A stretch of 64,000 bases of DNA, taken from Prorocentrum cordatum. Its lineage: Eukaryota > Sar > Dinophyceae > Prorocentrales > Prorocentraceae. This document shows, one piece after another, positions 51,243-61,594 of this stretch (the first letter of the stretch is position 1; each line of letters starts with the position of its first letter). Under the pieces are notes generated by a model. The model was not told where the DNA came from, made no database searches, and saw nothing but the letters and a program-made list of their open reading frames with translations. The stretch is taken from assembly GCA_963575745.1 (NCBI GenBank), contig CAUYUJ010007202.1, positions 436,770-500,769 on the forward strand, in the 5' to 3' direction. The translations under genes and the position numbers were made by a program.

Positions 51243-51368
51243 CTACCCTCCTCCTCCTCCTCCTCCTCCTCCTCCTCCTCCTCCTCCTCCTCCTCCTCCT
51301 CCTCCTCCTCATCCTCCTCTCCTCCTCCTCCTCCTCCTCCTCCTCCTCCTCCTCCTCCTCCTCCTTCT
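51243..51368 (+). repeat. (TCC)n tract, 5' flank of the large LINE
   Basis: Nearly pure TCC with one ATCC break, ending in CTTCTTC directly before the spliced-leader relic. Confidence 0.95.
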
Positions 51369-51369
51369 T

Positions 51370-51385
51370 CTGTAGCCATTTTGGC
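51370..51385 (+). other. Decayed spliced-leader relic
   Basis: CTGTAGCCATTTTGGC matches 15 of the 16 corresponding leader bases (CCGTAGCCATTTTGGC). The leader's last bases are changed to AGGGG. It is in sense with, and 5' of, the LINE ORF1 at 51518. Confidence 0.75.
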
Positions 51386-51517
51386 AGGGGAGCGCACGGA
51401 TACCGCTACTCCGCGGCCAGAGCTAGGACTGTTCAGTCCGACACCCTCTTGCACCAGCTGGTCCGCCCCAGTTCGGTGCCTGCCTCCCGCTGCCCGCGGG
51501 TGCGCTCAGCCGCTGCG

Positions 51518-52779
51518 ATGTCCAGCGGCGATGGCTGGCGTGATGGAGGCAATTCTCGTTCCCGTCAGCAGTACCAGGACAGGTACCGCTGGAACTTCAA
51601 GAACAACCGCTGCTGTTTTCAGCGCGCGGGCCCACTCGCGTCCAACCCAGCGGCTGATCGCCGTCCACGGGGGCAGTGGGCATTTGGGCCGCCAGCCATC
51701 GCGGGCTCGCCGTTCTAAGAGAAGCCTGCTGCTGGATCGCCATTCGTCGACCCCGCGCCCGCGGAAGCGGCGAATGCTGACGCGGCTGGCGCTGGCAAGG
51801 GCAAAAGCCGTGGCAGGAAGGCTCCCCCACTGCCGCGCGGGCAGGCCAAGGCCAAGGCCAGCGCCGCGGCAGCGGGGATCGACAGGCGTCCGTGGGTCTA
51901 GCACCAGGGCTGGCACCCACGGGGAGGTGCTACGGAGGCCCCCGCGCCCGCGGACCCGCTTGCTACGCTTCGGCCCAAGCTCGGAGACAAGAGCGCGGAG
52001 GAGCTGGCGCGGGCGCCGGCCCTCCTTGAGGAGGCCGAGGCGCCGCCTCCCGCGGCCCCTCGGCAGCCCCTCCTGGAGGAGGACGTCTCGACCAAGGGCT
52101 GCGCCTGCCGTCGGGCCAAAGCGCGGCTCGAGCGCTGCGCCCAGAAGGTGCTGGAGGGCGAGGCCCGGCTTCAAGAAGCTCGCGAGGCCGACGACCAAGG
52201 AGTTCAGGCGGCCTTGGAGACCAAGCGTTCCTGGGAGGAGGCGCGCGCGAAGCAGCTGCCGCCCACAGCGCCGTCGTCATCCTCTCCTGCGGGCACTTCG
52301 TCGCTCAACCCGCCCACGCTCCTCAGCAACGAGAGCGAGATTGAGGGGCTCACTGCCATCGACGGCCCAATGTTCTGCACGGACGGTCTCGTGCTCGACC
52401 CTGCTGAGCTGCGCGGGTGGGGGCGCGACAAGACCAACCTTCGGCGGGCACCAAAACGGATATCGCCAAGGTGCTCGGCTCCACCGCCGAGAACATGACC
52501 GCCCTGCGCGAGGAAGCCAAGCAGACCTCCTCGCGGATGCAGGCCAAGCGCAGACGCGCTGCTGCGGCTGCTGGCGACGCTGAGGTTAGTACCAGCGCTG
52601 CTGCTCAGCCTAATGGCGACGCCGCTGCTGAGCCCCCTGGCAGCAATGGCGGCCCTGCAGCTGCTGGCCCACAGGGACCTGAGGACCTTCGAGCTGCAGC
52701 CAGGCGCATGGCCAAGGAAACGTTCGACTCAGCGCGTGCCCCTGCAGGGCGGGGGGTTTTATCGGCACCCGCTGCTTAG
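51518..52779 (+). pseudogene. LINE ORF1 (coiled-coil RNA-binding protein), two stops and one frameshift
   Basis: From the ATG at 51518 one frame continues to 52498, broken only by TAA at 51716 and TAG at 51899. It starts MSSGDGWRDGG and has YRWNFKNNRCCFQRAG where a CxxC-type finger would be expected, with Cys residues displaced. Then come a Lys/Gly-rich stretch (AGAGKGKSRGRKAP), acidic/Pro linkers, and a coiled coil (CRRAKARLERCAQKVLEGEA, RLQEAREADDQGVQAALETK). Near 52442 the coding shifts to a second frame: DIAKVLGSTAENMTALREEA, KQTSSRMQAKRRRAAAAAGD, ending at 52779. Architecture matches the ORF1 remnant at 30401-31452. It would bind the LINE RNA. Non-functional here. Confidence 0.65.
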
Positions 52780-52814
52780 GCCAGCCTTCGGCCGTCGACT
52801 ATGGCGACATCTTC

Positions 52815-53902
52815 ATGAGCTTAGATGAAGAGCACGCGTTCGACCCCTTGGAGTATACCAGCGGCCTCACCAATGTCACTCTGCATGGCGGGCATCCTTG
52901 GCCCCAGCATGGAGACATTCTGACGGCTACTGAGGAGGCCAACTTCCACAATCACGCAGCTCAGCCCCTCGGCAAGGCAAGCCAGAGACAGGGTCATAAC
53001 CCCCAGCGCAAAACGGCGATCTACCATCGCGAACTGCTCGGGAGACGGTTGCGCTCGTTCACCGCCCGATGGCTCCCTGATGTCAGTGTTCCCAACTAAG
53101 CTGCAGACGCTGCTGATTGGAGGAGGCACAGCACACCGTTCGTGACCTGCTTCTTGGCTCAGCCAGCCCTTCGGCCGCTTGTCGAGGAGGCCACGGCGGC
53201 CGCGAGCCACGGCGGCACTGCGGCGGCGGCGCTGGACATGGCCGCCTGCATCTGCGAGCGCGCTTGGCGCGCCAGGCGCAATCAGAGGGCGCGCAAATTG
53301 AGGGTGCTTCGTGACTTGGAGTCCGAGGACCACAAGGCCTGGCAGGTGGAGCTGCTGCGTCAGGCCGACAGCTTCAAGGAGGCCGAAGAGATCCTGGATT
53401 TCCTGGCACCACATCGGCGTTCACAGGATGGCTTCACAGTGGCGCTCCCCTTTGGGGTACGGCCTCACGTGGCAGGCTTCGGCAGCACGATCGTCGAGCT
53501 AGTGCCCATCTTAATTTCGGGGCGGAGGGCGCAGGAATTCAGCCCCTGATAGGCAGAGCCCTCCGCCCACATGGACGTCTGGCTCAACATGTTCCGAGGC
53601 CAGCGACGTTGAGCAAGAGTAAGGCCACGCGTGGATCGCAAGTTTGGCCTCGGTCGGGTTCGGCCAGTTCAGCTATGGTTTCAATCAGTGCTCCGGTTGC
53701 TGCGAATGGACCGCAGGTTGGATCATCTTCTATGTCGGCCAGTCCTGCGACGGGAGCTGCGGACGCTTCGATTTCGCCTACGGATCCCATTGTGGCCTCT
53801 GGGCCCTTGGGCGAAGGTCCTGCTTTTAAGGCGGGCCTAGACGATGCCGACCACGCCCCGTTCGATGACCTGGAGCACATGCTGGAGGCAGACTCAGCTT
53901 GA
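52815..53902 (+). pseudogene. Helical and Ser/Ala-rich segments between LINE ORF1 and ORF2
   Basis: Three open segments in different frames: 52815-53099 (DEEHAFDPLEYTSGLTNVTL); 53142-53549, helical (ERAWRARRNQRARKLRVLRD, VELLRQADSFKEAEEILDFL); and 53609-53902, Ser/Ala/Pro-rich, ending FDDLEHMLEADSA. None has a known domain. They may be the end of ORF1 and the start of ORF2 as originally encoded. Confidence 0.4.
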
Positions 53903-53921
53903 ATGGCACAGGTCGGCTATT

Positions 53922-54690
53922 TCCCCAGATGGCCAAGGATGTGTTTCCCCGGAGCTGGGGACACCGGCAGGTCGGAGGGCGTTGTCATCTGGCGTCAGAT
54001 CGCAAAGTCCTAGTGTGCCACATCGGCTACCAGGCTCCGTCGCCACGGGCGCCAGGTCGCAAAGTCCTGGTGTGCCATTGCGGCTGCCAGGCTCTGTGTC
54101 GCCACGGGGACCAGTGGGTCCTGCTGCTGGCTTTGTCCCTGTCTCGGCGGAGGAGGTGCGGCAGCCGCGAGGTCCGCGGGCCCTCCGAGTGCCACGAGCC
54201 CCCGTCTGGGGGCTGCCGCTGGCGCGAGGAGCGGGAAGCGCGCCGCTGCTGGCGGGGCAGCGCGGGCGGGATCCGACCGCCACGAGGGACGGCGTGATGG
54301 CCAGCGGGGGCAAGGGAGCAGCTCTCTGAGCAGCCTCAGGCCCCCCCCCCAAGGCAGGCGCAGCCGCGCGACCGTTCCATTGGTGCCGTATTCTCCGCTT
54401 CCTCCGTGCCGCCCACTATCCTCCCAGATGGCCTGGGACGTGTCTTCCCTGGGCTGGGAACAACGGTTTTTCGGATAGCATATTCGACGAGTTCCCCAGA
54501 TGGCCAGGGATGTGTCTCCCCTGGGTTGGGGACAACTGCAAGTCGAATAGCGGCTTCGGCTACTTCCCCAGATGGCCATGGCCAGGGAGGTGTCCCCCCC
54601 TGGGCTGGGGACAACGGCAAGTCGGATTGATTCCCCAGATGGCCAGGAATGTTTCTCCCCTGAGCTGGGGACAACGGCATGCCGAATGGC
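53922..54690 (+). repeat. 72-bp tandem repeats and a 60-bp duplication inside the LINE
   Basis: TTCCCCAGATGGCCAGGGAT and CCCTGGGCTGGGGACAACGG occur at about 53922, 54419, 54492, 54564 and 54631, spaced 73, 72 and 67 bp in the main run. Within 53985-54110 a 60-bp unit (GGTCGCAAAGTCCTGGTGTG) is duplicated. In frame, the 72-bp unit would add a 24-residue repeat (YFPRWPGMCLPW-like). Confidence 0.8.
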
Positions 54691-54789
54691 GGCGGCGGCT
54701 GCTCATCCAGATGAGCAAGGGCATGAGTTGTTGCTGCCACCGACCATGCACATTCGCTCGGTCCGACCAGATCTGGTAGCACCTCTACC

Positions 54790-55510
54790 TGTTGACGACG
54801 GCTCCTTCTCGCTTCTGTATGGAAACATGTCAGAACGGGGCCCGGATGCACGCAAGTTCCTCAGCAGCACGTCCTTCGCCGTGATTTGTTTTGTTCAGAT
54901 GCATGTACTGCAGTCCAAATTGTCTGACAGAGTCGACGAGATTTTCGACGCTGGCGGCTGGAAGACGGCCTACACTGGCAGCAAGCCCACGGGCAAAGGT
55001 GGCTCGTCGGGCGGGGAGTTAGTCGCGGTTCATAAGCACCTGGCGTCTACTAGCTTCCAGGGCATTCGCCAGGCTGCTGCAAGGCACGGCAAGCCCACCC
55101 ATGCCGAGGTTCTGCACCCATGGCGTTGCATCTCAGCAGCGGCAATGTGGTTATTGTGTCACTCTACCTCTGGCTAGGGTTAGCCACGTCAGGTCACAAT
55201 CAATATATGTTGCTCAGCTTGGGAGCTTCTCTGTCGGCCCTGGCGGACCCCTGGATAGTTGTTGGAGGTTGGGATCTGGAGCAGCCGGCATTTCTTCGCA
55301 CTGGGTGGCCTGCCAAGCTATTGGGCGAGTTGATCTGCCCTGATGCGAAGGTCACTTGCGACAAGGCAGCTCAGGGCTCGTTGATCGATTGCGCGCTGGT
55401 CAAGCAAGGCGCGGCAGGTAGGTGCCGTGTCCGCTGCTTTGTTTCGGTTCCATGGAAGACGCACATAGCCTTGCAGGTGGACATTCTTGGGCCCAGCAAG
55501 CGTCGTTGGC
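54790..55510 (+). pseudogene. LINE APE-like endonuclease, frameshifted
   Basis: Frame one, to about 55120: LLYGNMSERGPDARKFLSST, FAVICFVQMHVLQSKLSDRV, GWKTAYTGSKPTGKGGSSGG, ELVAVHKHLASTSFQGIRQA. Then the frame shifts: ALHLSSGNVVIVSLYLWLGL, ADPWIVVGGWDLEQPAFLRT, GSLIDCALVKQG, VPWKTHIALQVDILG. This is the order of the exonuclease/endonuclease/phosphatase fold: S-GG strand, metal-site GDWN motif (here GGWD, so the catalytic Asp/Asn pair is altered), SxIDY (here SLIDC), and the final His (KTH). The family nicks target DNA for target-primed reverse transcription. Dead copy. Confidence 0.8.
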
Positions 55511-56580
55511 ATCGGAGGCCAGTCACAGCATCAGCTCCCCCTAGAAAGAATATGAAGGACAAGAAACACGCAGATCCAAGCAAAGCGCCCATCAAGAAGC
55601 AGGAGGTGTTTGCCCGCAGGTGGGCCAAACTACCAGCTGAACTCCAAGCTGCATTGGACTTGCTGCATCAGCCTCCCCAGTCCGAGCCAACGGACGAAAC
55701 CGACCATTTCATGTCACATCCCTGGAGGAGCTTGGCTCCGCTCGGGGATATTGCCAAAAGCGCTCTTCATCTGCACTGTGCGGGCGAGATCAACGGCTCG
55801 GGCTCGGCGAAGATCACGGCTTGCTACAGCCAGTGGGCTACCGAGACGGAGATGACCTTCAGTGTTCACCATAATCAGAAGGATTTCGAGCCCTCGGGAG
55901 GCCCAGGCCCTGGGCTCAAGTGGCAGCTATCCCAGGCCGCCCCATGTCGCGCTCACCTCGCGGACCCTGTAGGGGGGCAGCGGGGCATCGCCCGCGCCCT
56001 GGCCCTCCGCGCAGCATCGCTGGCACAGCATGGTCGAGGTCCCAAGCAACTGGCGAACTGCGCGCGGCAACTCCAGCGCCATGTGGGGCACGTCGAGAAC
56101 GCCGACAGATTCAATTATTTTGGGGCAGACCACCACGATGAGCGTGATCGACGGCTTCGTTGGGCCTCAATATCACCACCGGCGAATCACGATGAGCTCG
56201 GCGACTCGAGCGGCGCATCTCACGGGGCGCCCCGCACATCGCGCGCAGGCACGCCCCCGAAGCCAAGGGGGGCAGCAGTTTACCAAGTGGGCGCTGGAAC
56301 AGCGGCGACAGCATCCAGATCGACTGCACGCGACGGCTCGAGACCCCAAGCCATTGGCCCCCGAGAGCTTCTGCACTGGACGGGCAATTCCTGACCCCAC
56401 CGAGTTTATGAGCGACGAACGACAGGATTGGAGATCCCTGCGGGCCGACGCAGTCGACGACGCCGAGGCCATCGCGCACATGTTGCAGCAGTTGCATCAC
56501 GATTCGCGCCAGGAGCCTCTACCACTGTGGAGCTGCCACCGCTGGACAGAGTGGTGGCCAGACAACCTCCACTGGCTTCT
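55511..56580 (+). pseudogene. LINE ORF2 linker before RT
   Basis: Continues in the endonuclease frame to about 56220 (RWAKLPAELQAALDLLHQPP, SAKITACYSQWATETEMTFS, ARQLQRHVGHVENADRFNYF). Then it is in another frame to 56525 (QQFTKWALEQRRQHPDRLHA, TEFMSDERQDWRSLRADAVD, EAIAHMLQQLHHDSR). It resembles the helical linker between endonuclease and RT in dinoflagellate LINEs; no enzymatic residues. Confidence 0.6.
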
Positions 56581-57345
56581 GGAGTAGATGCGCTCACTCC
56601 TTGTGACCTTCAGCGGGTCCCTGACCAAGGACGCATTGAGTTGTTGGAACCACTCAGCCTTGTCCAATATGAAGGGATTTTGCCAGCACAGTTGCCCGCG
56701 GCGACTTGCCCCCTCCATCATCAGCCCAAGAGAAGTGAGAAGGCGATTGGGCCCCTGGCAAAGACCACCAAGATCTGGAGCAGATTGCGTCATGGTGCCG
56801 CGTCGGAACGGTCGGACCCATTGCAGGCCCATTGGGGCACGGACATTGCTGGCAGCAGCGCTCTTCGGGCAGCGCTCCTCCGCCCACTGTTGGATGAAAC
56901 CACTACTACACTGGGAATAGCAGTGGCTCTCTTGGGGGCGTTCTACGACTCGCTGTCTTGGGCATTGCTGGGATGTGCAGCGCAACAGTTGGGCGATCGA
57001 CCAATTGCGGTCCGCCTCGAGCTGCAGTTATGCGCGAGTCCTCGGTACTTGCGAGGCCAGCCAGGCACCGCAGAAGCGAGCCTACCCACGCGATCACTGG
57101 TGGCAGGCCCCCCTCATGGGGTGCGATCCGCCAAGCTGCTCCTTCACCCCTTGCTCCAGCGAGCCCAAACAACGGGCCGATGCTGCTACGTTTTGGACCT
57201 TTATTGACCACGCCGTTCTTCGAGCTGAAGGACCGATCGAGCAGATGGAATCTCGCATGGTCTCACCCGCCGATGATTTCAAGCAAGGGTTGGACACTAT
57301 GCGCTTGGCGGTTTCTACGAAGACCGTTTCTGTTGGCCAATGACG
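56515..57345 (+). pseudogene. LINE reverse transcriptase, catalytic residues lost
   Basis: Frame to 57207: VELPPLDRVVARQPPLASGV, DALTPCDLQRVPDQGRIELL, KRSEKAIGPLAKTTKIWSRL, GTDIAGSSALRAALLRPLLD. Motif A reads AVALLGAFYDSLSW; the WD that would carry the catalytic Asp before LGAFYDSL is missing, consistent with a 6-base deletion. Motif B region: LPTRSLVAGPPHGVRSAKLL. Near 57190 the frame shifts; motif C reads ATFWTFIDHAVLRAEG, i.e. IDH where the family has a VDD/ADD pair. Then EQMESRMVSPADDFKQGLDT follows as in relatives. With motif A and C residues gone it cannot polymerise. Confidence 0.8.
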
Positions 57346-58360
57346 TCAACTCGGGTAGAAAAAGTTGGCTAAGCGGCTTCGCCGCAAGGCCATGCATTTG
57401 CAATATTGCCTGGAGGCAGTTGCTTTAGGCGTAGACGTCGCAGGAGGTGGGCGACGGTCTGTTCGCAAGTCGCCGTTGCGCGCTGCTACTGCTGCTAGAC
57501 GAGCCCATCGATGACAACGTTTCCGTCGCCACGCTGGCCTTCACCAAATCTCGGAAGGCCTCTGGAAGACGGGGGCGCTGCCCCAAGCAGCGCGCGAACA
57601 TCAGGCGCTGTGTCTTGCTCCGCACCAGTTGCTTCGACTCCGTCGCCAAGCTGCCACAGCGGGCGCGGGCCCGCTGAAAAGCAGATGCTTGACCAGCACC
57701 TTGGAAATTCTTTACGGGCAGAAAGACCCTGCCTTGGAGTTACGTCGTCAGCTCGCGGCAGAGTATCTTACTGCTTGGCGCCTGCATCCTAAATTCCATC
57801 AGAGAATAGAGCAAGCGTGGCCAAGGATTTTACGCCGGCTGGAGTTGGCAGGCAGAGCGGGCAGATGACGAGCGGTCAAAGGACCAGTGTCTGCGGCGAT
57901 CGCCACCCTTCTCGATGCTGGATGGACGCCGCGCCACCTACTGCCGTTTCTTGGGGGCGTCCAGAACCCGCTGGTCTTGCCGAGTGGAAGCTCCCCACCT
58001 CGTCCCTGGCAGCTTTCGCAGGAGACGAAATGAACGCCACTGGAAGTTGGATGATTTGATGCCTGATTTCAGAGCTCAGTTATGGGTTCAGGATGCTGTG
58101 CATGATGGCGCCGACGACCTCCAATGAGGAGCTGACCTCGACTGGCCTCGGCGAAAATCCGTCAAGTTCTCGAAGAACGGGGGCCATGACATGGCGGGCC
58201 ACACGCTGTGCGTGGCTGCTGGTGCTCAGCGGCCGCGCGTCCGCCAGTTGCCTACGGGCACGGAGGAGCAGCAGCTGTACCCGCGGCGCCGCAAATCGCC
58301 AGAGACGTTGCGGCATCGCATGTTGGAGTGCGAGAGAAACAAAAGATAATGAGGATTACT
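57346..58360 (+). pseudogene. LINE RT connection region and zinc knuckle, frameshifted
   Basis: KLAKRLRRKAMHLQYCLEAV and ALGVDVAGGGRRSVRKSP (57360-57480) are the conserved post-RT segment. QKDPALELRRQLAAEYLTAW and RLHPKFHQRIEQAWPRILRR (57715-57850) follow in another frame. Around 58180-58345 the knuckle reads QLYPRRRKSPETLRHRMLEC; two of the expected Cys have become Tyr and Arg, leaving His and the last Cys. Several frameshifts lie between segments. Confidence 0.7.
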
Positions 58361-58629
58361 CCCTCTCCGCCTCCCTCGTGTCGCAAGCTTTAGTTAAGTG
58401 TGATATGAACCCAGGTTTGTGGCTCAGGTGTTCCCCCGACCGGCCACACTCACCCCGAGTTCGTGGACCCTCCTGAAGCCGAGGGAATGAAGCCCCTAGG
58501 CGCGACGTCTCTGTTTAATTTGTCGTTTGTCAGCTCCGAAGCCTTCGTGGCTTTCGGGGACGGCCCTGGAGGGCGTTTATCCTCCGATCCTCGTCGCCGA
58601 CGTTGTGGCGCGGCGCGTGTGGTGATCAG

Positions 58630-58995
58630 GACCAGGGACGTCGCACTGGGAGGTGGTCGGGGGAATGTCTGGTACTTTAGTTGGCAACTCTCAAACTGTT
58701 CCACGCTCCGAGCTCCTGGCGTTCGCGCTGTGCCTTGAGGGCACCAAGGGCCCCGTTCATTATGTGACGGACCAGTTTCCCCTTGTTACTGGGTGGGAGC
58801 GGGGTCGGGCCACTGCGGTGGGGGGTGGGAACTGGGACTTGTGGCTCCGAATTGAGACTGCTCTTGTCGCACGTGGAGAGGGGCAGGTCACCCTTGAATG
58901 GACGGCCTCTCACCTTGACCTCGAGACTGAGGGCCTGTCAGATCATCAGGTCTTCTCCAGGGCTCGAAATCATCTGGCTGGCATTGCGGCCTGAG
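58630..58995 (+). pseudogene. LINE RNase H domain
   Basis: One frame (58653-58994): GNSQTVPRSELLAFALCLEG, GPVHYVTDQFPLVTGWERG, DLWLRIETALVARGEGQVTL, EWTASHLD, ARNHLAGIAA. This gives the RNase H E-containing helix (RSELLA), the central Asp (YVTD), the His loop (WTASH) and the final helix, where N-H-L-A-G stands for the usual 'GN..AD' so the last Asp is lost. The first strand with its Asp lies upstream in another frame. Confidence 0.7.
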
Positions 58996-59212
58996 AGGCC
59001 GCTGAGCGTTCCTGGGTGCTTTCGGCCCGTTCCGATCCCAGGACCGACTTTTGGGATGCGCAGTCCGCCCTAATTCGGCGTCGGCTCGCCGTGCCTTGAT
59101 CGACTCGTCCCTGGCCGATCCCAGGAAGGCTCGGCCTTCGGTTGCCCCATAGGAGAGAGCGAGGCAAGGGTCGAAGCTCGATCGAGCGCTTCGCGCGTCG
59201 CCGCACAGGTTC

Positions 59213-59569
59213 GTGACATATGGCAGCTCCTTTCGCTGCAGAGTTTGCGAGGTGCTTTGTGATAAGGATGGCCTCTTAGAGGTCTCCAAGGCTCATTGCG
59301 TCCCTGCCGCGGGGGTGGACCCCTTCCCTTCGGACGTCGTTGTCGAGGTCCTTGGGCCTGTCTCGGTTTCTGGTGCGGCCTTGCATCCTTGGCACAAGCT
59401 GGCGTTCTGGGATTTGCACAGCTTGTACTTTCGCCAGGTTTGTGGCCGCACGGCTATTTCGAATGGGCGCCAGTTGGTGCCCGTGTGCCTTGCGCCCTCT
59501 AGGAAGGGCCTCGAAAACCTTGGCAGAATTCGCCGCGGTGTATTTCCGAGCTACGCAGGGCCGCCCTAG
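59213..59569 (+). pseudogene. LINE C-terminal Cys-rich segment
   Basis: One open frame of about 118 codons: SFRCRVCEVLCDKDGLLEVS, ALHPWHKLAFWDLHSLYFRQ, VCGRTAISNGRQLVPVCLAP, RKGLENLGRIRRGVFPSYAG. The pattern 'HxLxFxxxxxFCxxCG' is typical of the very end of this LINE lineage and may bind zinc. Stop at 59567; (TCC)n begins about 190 bp later. Confidence 0.6.
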
Positions 59570-59759
59570 GCGAGTTCCCTGCTGCGCCACGCTCGCATCG
59601 CGGCCGTGGCCGATCAGTAGGCACGAGAGCGCGGGTGTGCCGTTTGATGCTGAGCGCTCTGTGCTTGCTGTTCCCTTCCCTTCCGCCTCCCTTCCGCTCT
59701 GCACGACGCTGCTTGTCAACACGTTCCAAAACGTTCCTCCTCCCTTCAGCTTCTCACAC

Positions 59760-59801
59760 TCCTCCTCCCCTTTATCCTCCTCCTCCTCCTCCTGCTCCTT
59801 C

Positions 59802-59836
<35 letters not shown>

Positions 59837-59973
59837 CTCCTCCTCCTCCTCCCCCTCCTGCCCCTCCTCCCCCTCCTCCTCCTCCTCCTCCTCCTCCTCG
59901 TCCTCCTCTTCCTCTTCTTTTTTTTCCTCCTCCTCCTCCTCCTCCTCCTCCTCCTCCTCATCCCTTTCCTGAT
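59760..59973 (+). repeat. (TCC)n tract, 3' flank of the large LINE
   Basis: TCC tract with TTCC, TGCTCC, CCCTCC and a T-run near 59917. Confidence 0.95.
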
Positions 59974-60249
59974 TCCCCCCCTCTTCCTCCCCCAGCGGTT
60001 GCGAAAGCACATAGGCAGATAGCTTGGGCTTCTTGGAAACCTCATGGGGCTTCAGGGGAACTGCTCGGGGCGTCTGGCCCCAGCCTTCCCGAACAACTTC
60101 AGGTGTCACCCTCATCTTCTTCCAGGGCCCGCGGCACTGGCCATAAGGCCTTCACAGTGAGGATCTGCGTCAGGCTGGTAAATGTCTCTCTCCAACGGGG
60201 AAGGTACGAGGCGGAGTTCTATCCATATCCGCCGCCTTGGAACCGACGC
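59974..60249. other. Unassigned sequence
   Basis: No gene was recognised. ATCCATATCCGCCG (from about 60221) and its inverted match near 60300-60345 frame a possible small hairpin element inserted in the RT remnant. Confidence 0.35.
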
Positions 60250-60545
60250 TCCGGGACCCAGCGGGCGACGGATGTGGATGTATTTTGGCCCCCCGGGGTC
60301 AACATACATCCATATCCACCGCCTGTCAAGGTCCGCGACGATCCGCCCTCCTGGCGGGGGGTTCTGTACCAACCCCAGCCCCGAAGAAGGGACGAGCTGG
60401 GCGGGCAAGTACACGCGCTGGAGCAGGTCCATGTATGTACGCAGAGGGAACTTGGTGAAGTAAAGCTATCCACAAGCTGTCGTGTTCAACTATGTCGAAA
60501 GCCTTTGACATATCTATGGCTGATGCCCAAAGTCTGATTCCGCTG
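60250..60545 (-). pseudogene. RT fragment of a further LINE clade (SKAFD motif)
   Basis: On the minus strand around 60511-60440 the frame reads MSKAFDIVEHDSLWIALLHQ, the classical motif A of Jockey/CR1-type LINE RTs (D-x-SKAFD). Another frame continues VPSAY then YMDLLQRVYLPAQ, as in relatives. Upstream, SAIDISKAF would require a frame change at about 60512. After about 60350 the homology is lost, possibly to an inserted hairpin (about 60221-60345). No motif C was found. Confidence 0.6.
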
Positions 60546-61594
60546 TCCGCTCACTCCAAATATTGGGAGCCCTCGCCTCTCTCGCTGGGGGGCGCCCGCG
60601 CCCGTCTGGGGGCGAGCGGGGCCACGCGGAGCCCTGCGCCGGCGAGCCTCCGCCCAGAGCCGCGGGCGGTCCTCGGCGGGCGGCCGGCGCGGCGCGCCGC
60701 CCCGAGGCGCGGGCCGCCCCGCGCGCGCGGAGGGGCACCGAGGCCGCGAGGCGCGCGCGACTGTGCGGGCAAGACTTTGTGCCCATATCGACGGCGTCTT
60801 GTGGGACGAACAGAGACAGACTAGTACTATATCTATATATATATATATAGATGTGTGTATATGTGTGTGTGTGTGTGTGTCCTCCTTGGGAGGCGCGCGT
60901 CCGGCCCGAGCATGCAGTATACCCATCTTGTAGTAGATCGTTTCCCGAGCGGTGTGGCCAGAAAGCGCCCGCCACGACGCATATGCTCTCAGATTTCTCG
61001 GTGCGCGCGTCGCCCCTGGGGGGGGGGCGACGCACACACGGTATTAGTATGTTGGGGTGCCGCCGATCTTGGAGTTTCGAGCTCCCTCCCCCAGCAATCA
61101 CAGGCGCAGTGGACATGGATAAAAAGTCTGGCCCCAAGAGGCCAGATTCTTGTCCGCACCCACTGCGCCTCGGCCTCCTGGCGCCACTCCCGAGAAGGTC
61201 CAAGGCGCGGTGGACGTGGATACAGTCACCCTGTATCATAAGGATGCGCAGCAGGGATGCGAGGGCCTTGGAGGGCCAAGTTGACGTTTTTCGAACGAGG
61301 CTGGCCAGTGAAAGCGGGTAAGGATGGGCCGAGGAGGCAAGGATGCAAGGGTACCCTTGGGAAGGTTGCCCATCCTTACTATCCGGGCTGACTGTATCAT
61401 CTTGCCTGCGCCCTCCAGCGCGCGCCGAACACGGCGATCCCCCCCCTCCTCCCGCCGCCACCAGGAGCTCTGAAGCCCGAGTTGGCGGCGCGCACAAGGG
61501 AGGTTAGGGGGAGCGGGGAAGGCTTCTTGGAAGGAGGCCGCTTCTTAGAAGGAGCTGGCCTTACACCTACAGGCGAGGCCCGCGCCTTCTGAGA
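60546..61594. other. Unassigned; (TA)n/(GT)n patch at 60830-60885
   Basis: TATATATATAG followed by (GT)n at 60830-60885. A hairpin AAGGATGGGC..GCCCATCCTT at 61319-61378. Around 61140-61240 short repeats of GCGCC.TGGCGCC type. No gene was seen. Confidence 0.4.

Larger units (their letters stand above)
51370..59758 (+). mobile_element. Near-full-length LINE, spliced-leader 5' end, degenerate
   Basis: An 8.4-kb element bounded by (TCC)n on the left (to 51368) and right (from 59760). In order: leader relic, ORF1 (zinc-knuckle remnant and coiled coil), helical segments, 72-bp repeats, APE-like endonuclease, RT, zinc knuckle, RNase H and a C-terminal Cys-rich segment. It has at least two in-frame stops in ORF1 and many frameshifts in ORF2, and catalytic positions are lost, so it is an old, dead copy. 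No target-site duplication can be judged because both flanks are TCC. Confidence 0.8.

Noticed and set aside
856-59973. ORFs rich in Leu, Ser, Pro, Glu, Gly or Arg
   Set aside because: All coincide with (TCC)n/(GGA)n tracts, which read as these homopolymers in the six frames.
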